This document shows positions 17,400 to 24,135 of a stretch of DNA of 33,683 nucleotides, piece by piece. The first letter of the stretch is position 1. The number at the start of each line of letters is the position of its first letter. Where the stretch lies: NCBI RefSeq assembly GCF_040361435.1, contig NZ_APNL01000026.1:1-33683 (forward strand). The letters are read 5' to 3'. The translations under genes and the position numbers were made by a program. The stretch comes from Salinisphaera sp002433465 (lineage in GTDB: Bacteria; Pseudomonadota; Gammaproteobacteria; Nevskiales; Salinisphaeraceae). The notes under the pieces were generated by a model. The model did not search any database, was not told where the DNA came from, and saw only the letters and a program-made list of their open reading frames with translations.

Positions 17400-17510
17400 A
17401 CTCGGCATCTCGCGATGCCTCGCCCTGCGGGCTCGTGCCGCTGCGCGTCACGATTCTTGCGCGCTTCGCGCGCTGCGTCGAACCTGGCAGGTTCTCATCC
17501 AGCCGCCCCG

Positions 17511-17564
17511 GCTGTCCTTCGTGTCCGCTTGCGCGGACGATTATATGGCTGGGGCGGCAGGATT
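17511..17564 (+). repeat. 54-bp direct repeat, copy B, running into intact tRNA-Gln
   Basis: Partner of 17346-17399. Here the repeat continues into the full tRNA-Gln. A preceding 12-bp match (CGCGCTGCGTCGA before both copies) shows that the duplicated unit was longer and has decayed. On the minus strand both copies contain a perfect TATAAT next to the tRNA end, which might act as a promoter towards prs, but no -35 is present. Confidence 0.85.
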
Positions 17565-17620
17565 CGAACCTGCGGTACACGGGATCAAAACCCGATGCCT
17601 TACCGCTTGGCTACGCCCCA
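17546..17620 (-). tRNA. tRNA-Gln (anticodon TTG)
   Basis: Acceptor TGGGGCG/CGCCCCA, D arm GCC/GGC, anticodon loop TTTTGAT, T arm GCAGG-TTCGAAT-CCTGC, discriminator G and encoded CCA (17546-17548). In Pseudomonas a tRNA-Gln also lies just upstream of prs. This is the only intact copy; fragments surround it on both sides. Confidence 0.95.
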
Positions 17621-17682
17621 TCTAACCTGTGTCGTCTTCGTTCCTTCGAATCCTGCCGCTGCGCGGCTGAATTCGAACCTGC
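17581..17682 (+). repeat. 102-bp perfect direct repeat, copy 1
   Basis: Identical to 17708-17809 over 102 bp, with a period of 127 bp. Copy 1 starts inside the anticodon arm of the intact tRNA-Gln and covers its 5' half plus 62 bp of upstream DNA. Within it, TTCGAATCCTGCCGC and GCGGCTGAATTCGAA (17645-17677) form a 15-bp inverted repeat with two mismatches and a 3-nt loop; the first arm equals the tRNA 3' region in reverse orientation. Confidence 0.95.
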
Positions 17683-17707
17683 GGGATTATCGTGCCTGCG
17701 GCGCAGG

Positions 17708-17747
17708 GGGATCAAAACCCGATGCCTTACCGCTTGGCTACGCCCCA
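17708..17747 (-). pseudogene. Truncated tRNA-Gln (5' half only)
   Basis: Forty bases are identical to the 5' half of tRNA-Gln: acceptor 5' strand, D arm and anticodon loop TTTTGAT. After GATCCC the sequence diverges, the anticodon stem loses a pair, and no acceptor 3' strand or CCA follows. A T-arm-like GCAGGTTCGAAT lies further on but cannot rebuild a cloverleaf. Confidence 0.85.
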
Positions 17748-17809
17748 TCTAACCTGTGTCGTCTTCGTTCCTTCGAATCCTGCCGCTGCGCGGCTGAATT
17801 CGAACCTGC
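17708..17809 (+). repeat. 102-bp perfect direct repeat, copy 2
   Basis: Second copy of 17581-17682. Perfect identity points to a recent duplication or ongoing gene conversion. It carries a second 5' half of tRNA-Gln and the same inverted T-arm sequences. Confidence 0.95.
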
Positions 17810-17876
17810 ACGCGATGACCAAAATCTTTTCGGCCCGCGCGAAGGCCGCGTATTTTCTTGACTGCTTCGGTCGGTG

Positions 17877-18503
17877 TCAATTCGCGCCGGACACGCCGTC
17901 GACGTCGAACCAGCGATCGACCACGAGGCGGATCCGTGTTTCGCCATTGTCGAGCACGATGCGACGCGGCACGGCGGGCATGTTTTCAGGCTCGACATAA
18001 TCGGGGAATGACAAGGCCCAACCGTTCTGTTCGAGCGAGATCATGCGCCCCTGGGAGTTAACGCTGATGCGGTCGTAGTCGCCGGGCGCGGGCAGCCCGC
18101 GCGCCCAGAAACGCAGCGGCTCGAGCGGGAAAGTCCAGCCCAGCGTGCGTTCGACCAGCGCATCCGGCTCGGTCGTGACGAACCGCTCGTCCTTGGTTTG
18201 GATGACCACCGCGTCGTCGAGCGCCCCCTGCGCACGAAAACCGCCCGCGCCCAGCGGGCCCGACAGACGCACATCGAAAGCGTCGCCCTGCTGCCGCCAG
18301 CTCAGGTTGCCGGTCCAGCCGAGCAACTGCCCGGTGGCCACGCGCCCCTGCAATGACCAGACGTTGAAATTGGCCAGTTCCTTCTTGTGCGCCGCCCAGG
18401 CGGCTGTGTCGACGACACCGGCTTCGGTTTCGGCGGGCTTGCGAATGATTGCGCAGCCGGACAATACGGCAGCCGCGACGATCAGAATCAGCAGTTTCTT
18501 CAT
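17877..18503 (-). CDS. lolB: Outer-membrane lipoprotein receptor LolB
   Basis: A 208-residue lipoprotein that accepts lipoproteins from periplasmic LolA and inserts them into the outer membrane. The signal peptide MKKLLILIVAAAVLSGC has a clear lipobox with Cys17. The FNVWSLQGRVA and LSWRQQGDAFDVRLSGPLGAG segments and the WTFPLEPLRFWARGLPAP region match LolB. Its ATG overlaps the stop of the TPR gene by 4 bp (ATGA), so translation is coupled. ispE, normally next downstream, is absent. Confidence 0.94.
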   Translation of the reverse strand: MKKLLILIVAAAVLSGCAIIRKPAETEAGVVDTAAWAAHKKELANFNVWSLQGRVATGQLLGWTGNLSWRQQGDAFDVRLSGPLGAGGFRAQGALDDAVVIQTKDERFVTTEPDALVERTLGWTFPLEPLRFWARGLPAPGDYDRISVNSQGRMISLEQNGWALSFPDYVEPENMPAVPRRIVLDNGETRIRLVVDRWFDVDGVSGAN

Positions 18504-20248
18504 GGGTCGAGACGTTCCACGGTTTCAGTGAGCACGGGATGGTCAGCGCTGTCGGCCATGGCATCCTGCCAGATACGCCGCGCTGCTTCGTGCTGGCCTT
18601 GCTGCCATAGCACTTCGCCCAGATGCGCGGCGACTTCGGCGTCCGCGAAATCTCGATACGCCCGTTCGAGGTAGTGTCGTGCGGCGTCCAGATTGCCGCG
18701 ACGGTACTCCACCCACCCCATGCTATCCAGAATGGCCGGATTGTCCGGCTCGGTTTCGAGCGCGCGCTGGATATAACTCGCGGCGCGGTCATAGTCGCTG
18801 CCGTGGTTGGCGATCAGATACCCCAGCGCATTGAGCGCGCGCGCATCGTCCGGCTCGCGGTCGAGCACGGTTTCCAGATCCTGCTTGGCCGCCTGTATGT
18901 CGCCCAGCCGCTCATGGGCCATGGAACGCCCGTACCGCAGCTCGGTGCTGTCGGGTATCTCGTCCAGGCCATGATTGTAAATATCCAGGGCCGCGCGCGG
19001 TTCGTCGGCTTCATAGAGGAGCTGGCCTTCGGCCGCATACAGCTGTTCGCTGAGATCGGGATAGCTGTCACGCAGTTCGCTCAAGCGACGCTGGGCCGCG
19101 GGCAGATCGCCCTGCATGAAGATCATGCGCGCGCCGCGCACCTGCCCTTCGAAGGCGTGCCCGCCGTTTTCGACGCGCTGGTACCAGCGCTGGGCCTCGG
19201 CATAGTTTTCGCGTTCTTCGGCGATGGTGCCGAGATAGAAGGCGGCATCGTCGGCCCGTTCGTTGTTGTCGTACAACCGGGTCAGCGCCGTTTGTGCGCG
19301 GTCGAGCTGGCCAAGGCTCAGCGACAGAATCGCCAGGCCATAGCGTGCGTCGGTGTTGTCCGGCTGCAGTTCGATGGCCTGCTCGAACTCGCCGAGCGCG
19401 GCGTCTTCATGATCGGCTTCGATCAGCAAACGGGCGAGCGCAAGATGATACTGCGCCCGGCTGGCCGCATTGCCCGGCAGCCCAGCCACCAGCGCGCGGG
19501 CTTTAGAGGTCTCGCCGCTTTGAATCCATACCCCGGACTGCAACAGCACGGCATCGTTCCAGTTCGGATCGAGAGCGAGCGCGCGTTCGGCCGCGCGCGC
19601 GGCCACCTCGCTTCGGTCATAGCGCAGCGCGACCACGCCCAGCGCATATTGGGCCGGCGCGCTGTCGCTATCGGCCTGTGCCATATCGCTGAGGGTGTCG
19701 ATCACCATGTCGGTGGCATTCGGTGCGCCGCTGACCACATCGGCCAGCAGCCGGTAACCGATATCCGGAGAAGCCGCCGCGGTCACCAGCGCGGGGGCGT
19801 AATTCGCAAGACCCTCTGCGTCCTCGTTGGCTACGGCCATGCGCGTGGCCGTACGCTGCGCATTCAGCGAATCGGGTTCATTGCGCGCCCAGATTTTCGC
19901 GGCCTTGTAAGCCAGGTCGGGCTGCTCGGCGAACAGCGCGATCCGCGTCGCCCGCTTGGCCAGGGCCGGATCGTTGGAATATTCGAGCGCGGCCACATAT
20001 TCGCGTGCAGCCAGATCGCGATTGCCGCGCTGAATGGCCATTTCCCCGGCCAGCACATGGTATTCGTAGGCCTCCCGCCGGCTGACCGGACTGGGCTGCA
20101 CGGCGTTGGCGTCGATCCGCATATCCGTGCCGACCGGCGTGGTCCCGGGCTGCCCCGCGCAACCGGCCGCCAACACCGCAACACCTGCCAACAACAGGGC
20201 GGTTGCAAACCAGCGCGGCCGACGGCTTTGCCGGCCCGTATCATTCAA
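18500..20248 (-). CDS. TPR-repeat lipoprotein upstream of lolB
   Basis: About 582 residues, with a lipoprotein signal (RRPRWFATALLLAGVAVLAAGC) and then tetratricopeptide repeats throughout; clear units include ALGEFEQAIELQPDNTDARY, AKQDLETVLDREPDDARALN and AASYIQRALETEPDNPAILD. It resembles the TPR protein found next to lolB and divergent from hemA in Pseudomonas; the role is probably envelope-related but unproven. Start: the frame opens at an ATG at 20440, which would give a signal peptide of over 90 residues and would cross a palindromic repeat. A TTG at 20248 gives a normal 30-residue signal and was chosen; no strong ribosome site confirms it. Confidence 0.85.
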   Translation of the reverse strand: MNDTGRQSRRPRWFATALLLAGVAVLAAGCAGQPGTTPVGTDMRIDANAVQPSPVSRREAYEYHVLAGEMAIQRGNRDLAAREYVAALEYSNDPALAKRATRIALFAEQPDLAYKAAKIWARNEPDSLNAQRTATRMAVANEDAEGLANYAPALVTAAASPDIGYRLLADVVSGAPNATDMVIDTLSDMAQADSDSAPAQYALGVVALRYDRSEVAARAAERALALDPNWNDAVLLQSGVWIQSGETSKARALVAGLPGNAASRAQYHLALARLLIEADHEDAALGEFEQAIELQPDNTDARYGLAILSLSLGQLDRAQTALTRLYDNNERADDAAFYLGTIAEERENYAEAQRWYQRVENGGHAFEGQVRGARMIFMQGDLPAAQRRLSELRDSYPDLSEQLYAAEGQLLYEADEPRAALDIYNHGLDEIPDSTELRYGRSMAHERLGDIQAAKQDLETVLDREPDDARALNALGYLIANHGSDYDRAASYIQRALETEPDNPAILDSMGWVEYRRGNLDAARHYLERAYRDFADAEVAAHLGEVLWQQGQHEAARRIWQDAMADSADHPVLTETVERLDP

Positions 20249-20376
20249 ATTATCGGCGCGCAGGCCGCAAACAGCCGGCGGGCCGGGTTGATCACACGGG
20301 AGTGCGACAGCATCCTCGCGGCGGCCGGTGGCCGCAAGGCCTTTGCAAACAAAAGACGGCAAGGCGCCGGCTTTCG

Positions 20377-20433
20377 TTTTCGAAGGCGGTGAAAAACAGC
20401 TCCGCATGAGCTGTTTTCTTGCCGGGTTAATAG
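20377..20433 (+). repeat. REP-like palindromic element, copy 1
   Basis: A 10-bp perfect stem (AAAACAGCTC with GAGCTGTTTT, 20393-20417) flanked by TTTTCGAAGG on the left and TTGCCGGGTTAATAG on the right. The same architecture recurs at 28201-28258. The stem has A and T runs on both sides, so it could also act as a bidirectional terminator between the divergent TPR and hemA genes. Confidence 0.55.
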
Positions 20434-20510
20434 TATGCATAACTCAATCATAGCGCGACGATCCGAGCAGCGGCTACGCAAACCGCACCGCGCAAGCGAC
20501 GGTAGCGCGG

Positions 20511-20516
20511 TAGAAT
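20511..20516 (+). promoter_or_regulatory. Candidate -10 element of hemA
   Basis: TAGAAT is followed by six bases and then the hemA ATG, so transcription would begin at the start codon. There is no Shine-Dalgarno sequence. No good -35 is seen at 17-bp spacing. Confidence 0.4.
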
Positions 20517-20522
20517 AACGCC

Positions 20523-21836
20523 ATGACGCTGCTCACCGTCGGTCTGAACCATATCACCGCCCCGCTATCGGTCCGTGAGACCGCCGCGTTTCCGCCCGAG
20601 CAGTTCGATGCCGCGCTGGACGATTTTCTGCGCCTGCCGCATGTGTATGAAGGCGCCATCCTGTCAACCTGCAACCGCACCGAACTCTATGCCGTGACCG
20701 ACGCGCCGGGCGATGGCGCGCTACGGCATTGGCTGTGCGAACAGCGCGGGCTCAACGACGACGATATGGCGCCCTACTTCTATATCCATCGCGACCGCGA
20801 AACGGTACGCCACAGTCTGCGTGTGGCCGCGGGGCTGGATTCGATGATCCTGGGCGAACCGCAGATTCTGGGGCAGATGAAAAACGCCTACCGCAGCGCC
20901 CGTGCCGCGCGCGGCGCCGGGCCGTTGCTCACCCGACTTTTCGAACACAGCTTCGCGGTCGCAAAGCAGATTCGCACCCAGACCGATATTGGCGCCAACC
21001 CGGTATCGGTGGCCTATGCCGGCGTAAGCCTGGCGCGCCAGATCTTTGCCGACCTGTCGGAAACCGCGGCCATGTTCATCGGCGCCGGCGAAACCGTCGA
21101 TCTCGCGGCCCGCTATCTCGCCGAGGCCGGAGTACAACGCATGATCTTCGCCAATCGCAGCGTCGAGCGCGCCCAGGAGCTGGCCACCCGCTATCACGGC
21201 TATGCGATTGCCCTGGCGGACATCAGCGCGCATCTGGCCGAAGCCGACATGTTGATCTCGTCGACCGCCGCGCCCGGTTATCTGGTGAGCTTCGACGAAC
21301 TGCGCGACGCGGTTCGACAGCGCCGACGCAAGCCCATGTTTGCCCTCGACCTGGCCGTGCCACGCGATATCGACCCCGCGGCCGGCAAGCTCGAGGATAT
21401 CTATCTGTACTCGGTGGATGACCTGCAGAGCGTCATCGATGATAATCGCCGCTCGCGCGAAAAGGCGGCCACGCTCGCCGACGGCATGCTCGATGTCCGT
21501 ATCGAGGAATATATCGACTGGCTGGATTCACGCCAGGCGATCGATACCATTCGCGACTTGCGCGGCCAGGCCGACGCGACACGCGAAGATGTGCTGACCA
21601 AGGCCAAGCGGCGGCTGGCGCGCGGCGAGAACGCCGACGACGTACTGACGTATCTGGCACGCACGCTCACCAACAAGCTCATGCACGAGCCCAGTGCCAC
21701 ACTGCGCAAGGCACGCGGCGCCCATCAGCAGGAGCTGCTCAGCAGCGCCCGGCATCTGTTCCAGCTCGACAGCGACACGCATGCCGAAATACGCCGCAAT
21801 CCGCTTTCCAAGACGAACATAGAAGATAACGAATGA
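20523..21836 (+). CDS. hemA: Glutamyl-tRNA reductase
   Basis: A 437-residue GluTR that reduces Glu-tRNA-Glu to glutamate-1-semialdehyde, the first committed step of C5 heme synthesis. The catalytic domain has GLNHITAPLSVRE and the nucleophile Cys50 in STCNRTELYAV. The NADPH domain (about 170-315) contains FIGAGETVDLAARYLAEAG-like Rossmann residues, then a long dimerisation helix. The order hemA-prfA-prmC matches E. coli and Pseudomonas. Its stop overlaps the prfA start (ATGA). Confidence 0.97.
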   Translation: MTLLTVGLNHITAPLSVRETAAFPPEQFDAALDDFLRLPHVYEGAILSTCNRTELYAVTDAPGDGALRHWLCEQRGLNDDDMAPYFYIHRDRETVRHSLRVAAGLDSMILGEPQILGQMKNAYRSARAARGAGPLLTRLFEHSFAVAKQIRTQTDIGANPVSVAYAGVSLARQIFADLSETAAMFIGAGETVDLAARYLAEAGVQRMIFANRSVERAQELATRYHGYAIALADISAHLAEADMLISSTAAPGYLVSFDELRDAVRQRRRKPMFALDLAVPRDIDPAAGKLEDIYLYSVDDLQSVIDDNRRSREKAATLADGMLDVRIEEYIDWLDSRQAIDTIRDLRGQADATREDVLTKAKRRLARGENADDVLTYLARTLTNKLMHEPSATLRKARGAHQQELLSSARHLFQLDSDTHAEIRRNPLSKTNIEDNE

Positions 21837-22918
21837 AAGACTCTCTGCGCGCCAAACTCGAGGAACTGGTCGAACGCCACGAGGACCTCGCGCACTCGCT
21901 ATCCGATCCGGAGGTCATCGGCGATCAGGACAAGTTCCGCCGCATGTCCCAGGAGTACGCCCAGCTCGAATCACTGGCGGCGGACTATCGCGCCTGGCGG
22001 GCGCTGGTCGACGAAATAGCCGATCTGGAAGAGATGGAAAACTCCGACGAGCCCGAGCTGCGCGAAATGGCCGAAGCCGAGCTCGACGATGCCCGTGAAC
22101 GCCTCGTCGGCCTCGAAGCCGCGTTGCGCAAGCACCTGATCCCGCGTGACCCGAACGACAACGCCAATCTCTATCTGGAAATCCGTGCCGGCACCGGCGG
22201 CGACGAAGCCGCGCTGTTCGCCGGCGACCTGCTGCGCATGTATTCCAGCTATGCCGAGAAACAGGGTTGGCAGGTCGAGATCCTGTCCGCCAGCGAAGGC
22301 GAACACGGCGGCTACAAGGAAGTCATTTCGCGTCTGATCGGCACCGGCGCCTTCTCACGGCTGAAGTTCGAATCCGGCGCGCATCGCGTCCAGCGCGTGC
22401 CGGCGACCGAATCACAAGGGCGTATCCACACCTCGGCGTGTACCGTGGCGGTGTTGCCCGAACAGGATGAAGTCGGCGCCATCGATATCAGCCCGAACGA
22501 TATCCGTGTCGATACCTTTCGCGCCCAGGGCGCGGGTGGCCAGCACATCAACAAGACCGATTCGGCGATCCGTATCACCCATATTCCCACCGGCGTGGTG
22601 GTCGAATGTCAGCAGGAGCGCTCCCAGCACAAGAACCGTGCCCGGGCCATGAGCCTGTTGCAGACCAAGCTGCTGACTGCCGAACAGGACAAGCAGGCCA
22701 GCGAACAGGCCGCCACCCGTAAGAAACTCGTCGGTAGCGGCGACCGGTCCGAGCGAATCCGCACCTACAATTTCCCGCAGGGACGGGTTACCGACCACCG
22801 CATCAATCTCACCCTCTACAAGCTCGACGACGTCATGGCGGGCAACCTCGAAGAGATCGTGGACGCACTGACCAGTGAACATCAAGCCGACCTGCTCGCC
22901 GAAATGGGCGCGGCCTGA
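21833..22918 (+). CDS. prfA: Peptide chain release factor 1
   Basis: A 361-residue RF1 that ends translation at UAA and UAG. The GGQ hydrolysis motif is at 235-237 in GAGGQHINKTDSA. The codon-recognition PxT region contains the PATESQGRIHTS stretch. The N-terminal coiled region and C-terminal tail are normal. It overlaps hemA by 4 bp and lies 10 bp before prmC, whose product methylates this GGQ glutamine. Confidence 0.97.
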   Translation: MKDSLRAKLEELVERHEDLAHSLSDPEVIGDQDKFRRMSQEYAQLESLAADYRAWRALVDEIADLEEMENSDEPELREMAEAELDDARERLVGLEAALRKHLIPRDPNDNANLYLEIRAGTGGDEAALFAGDLLRMYSSYAEKQGWQVEILSASEGEHGGYKEVISRLIGTGAFSRLKFESGAHRVQRVPATESQGRIHTSACTVAVLPEQDEVGAIDISPNDIRVDTFRAQGAGGQHINKTDSAIRITHIPTGVVVECQQERSQHKNRARAMSLLQTKLLTAEQDKQASEQAATRKKLVGSGDRSERIRTYNFPQGRVTDHRINLTLYKLDDVMAGNLEEIVDALTSEHQADLLAEMGAA

Positions 22919-22928
22919 TCGCGCCGTC

Positions 22929-23780
22929 GTGAGCGCTACCGTCGATGCGCTGCGCCGTGCCGCGCTCGCGCGTTTGTCAGCACACGACGACAGCCCGGCG
23001 CTGGATGCCCGGCTGTTACTCGAACATGTGCTGGAGGTTAACCATAGCTGGCTCGTCATGCATGGGCAGGACGTGGTGCCACCCGCCGCGCGCCAGCGTT
23101 TCGACGCGCTCGTCGAACGCCGGGCAGCAGGCGAGCCGCTGGCCTATATCATCGGCTCAGTCGGCTTCTGGACGCTCGAGCTGAGCGTCACGCCGGATGT
23201 GCTCATCCCGCGACCGGATACCGAAACACTTGTCGAAGCCGTACTTGACGAGCACGACACCGCCCCGCGTCGGCTACTCGATCTGGGCACCGGCAGCGGC
23301 GCCATCGCCCTGGCCCTGGCCGCTGAACGCCCGGCCTGGGCGATCACAGCCACCGATGCGAGCCCACAGGCCCTGGCCTGCGCCCGCAGCAACGCGGCCC
23401 GGCTGGGCCTGACCCGGGTCGAGTTCGCCCTGGGGCCCTGGTTTCAGGCCGTTGGCGACGGTCGCTTCGATATCATCGTGTCGAATCCGCCCTATATCGA
23501 CGCCGACGACGCCCACCTGGGCGCGCCCGAACTCAAGCACGAGCCACAGGCGGCGCTGGTCGCCCCCGACAACGGGCTCGCGGACCTGCAGCATATTGTT
23601 GCCGCTGCGCCGCGCCATCTCAGCGCGGGCGGCTGTCTATACCTTGAGCACGGGGCCGAACAGGGCCCAGCCGTGCGCGGCATGCTTCGGGACTGGGCAC
23701 GGGTCGAAACGATCGTCGACCTCGGCCACAACGACCGGGTGACCCGGGCCGTGCGCCCGGACGCTGTCGCCTGCGCCTAG
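22929..23780 (+). CDS. prmC: Release-factor glutamine methyltransferase
   Basis: A 283-residue PrmC that N5-methylates the Gln of the GGQ motif in RF1 and RF2 using SAM. The SAM-binding motif is LDLGTGSGAIALALA and the substrate motif is NPPY (186-189). The IPRPDTETLVEAVL segment is family-specific. The start is GTG, 10 bp after prfA; an earlier ATG in frame lies inside prfA and encodes no homologous residues. It converges on kaiB with only 22 bp between stops. Confidence 0.96.
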   Translation: MSATVDALRRAALARLSAHDDSPALDARLLLEHVLEVNHSWLVMHGQDVVPPAARQRFDALVERRAAGEPLAYIIGSVGFWTLELSVTPDVLIPRPDTETLVEAVLDEHDTAPRRLLDLGTGSGAIALALAAERPAWAITATDASPQALACARSNAARLGLTRVEFALGPWFQAVGDGRFDIIVSNPPYIDADDAHLGAPELKHEPQAALVAPDNGLADLQHIVAAAPRHLSAGGCLYLEHGAEQGPAVRGMLRDWARVETIVDLGHNDRVTRAVRPDAVACA

Positions 23781-23802
23781 GGCCTGCGCGGGCGCAACGG
23801 CC

Positions 23803-24135
23803 TCAAAGACGATCCAGCACCTGGGCCAGTTCCTGGGCGACATCCTCGCGTTCGTACAGGTCGCCGACATAGCGGCTCACAACGGTGCCTTGCTCGATGA
23901 TCAGTGTGGGCGTGGCCAGCAGCCGGGACTCGAGCGCACGTGCCGGCTCGCGCAACACGTCGACCACTTCAAAGCGGGCTTCGTCGGCGTTTTCGCGCAC
24001 GCCAAGCAGTGACTCGATCGCACGCCGCGCACGCCGGGAGCTGGGCGAATCCCCCGCGACGAACAGACGTACGCGCAGCGAATCGCGCGTCTTTTCATCG
24101 TTCATCCCGCTGTCTTCGGGCTCGACTTCGTTCAT
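23803..24135 (-). CDS. KaiB-like protein
   Basis: A 110-residue KaiB-domain protein. After about 18 polar residues comes LRVRLFVAGDSPSSRRA, then FEVVDVLREPARALESRLLATPTLI, then the GDLYERED segment. These match cyanobacterial KaiB (LYVAG, VIDVL, ATPTL, GDLSNRE), but the PPP loop is replaced by EQGT. KaiB switches between two folds and binds the CI ring of KaiC. Its ATG overlaps the kaiC-like stop by 4 bp, so coupled translation is expected. A second ATG at codon 11 is possible. No kaiA gene is nearby. Confidence 0.88.
   Translation of the reverse strand: MNEVEPEDSGMNDEKTRDSLRVRLFVAGDSPSSRRARRAIESLLGVRENADEARFEVVDVLREPARALESRLLATPTLIIEQGTVVSRYVGDLYEREDVAQELAQVLDRL

Noticed and set aside
17708..17747. 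Second functional tRNA-Gln
   Set aside because: Only the 5' half is present; the acceptor 3' strand and CCA are missing.
17581..17809. CRISPR array
   Set aside because: There are only two copies of a 102-bp repeat with a 25-bp gap, explained by tRNA duplication; no cas genes are present.
17260..18000. Several plus-strand frames of 100-160 codons around tRNA-Gln
   Set aside because: They repeat the same peptide because of the 102-bp repeat and are translations of tRNA fragments.
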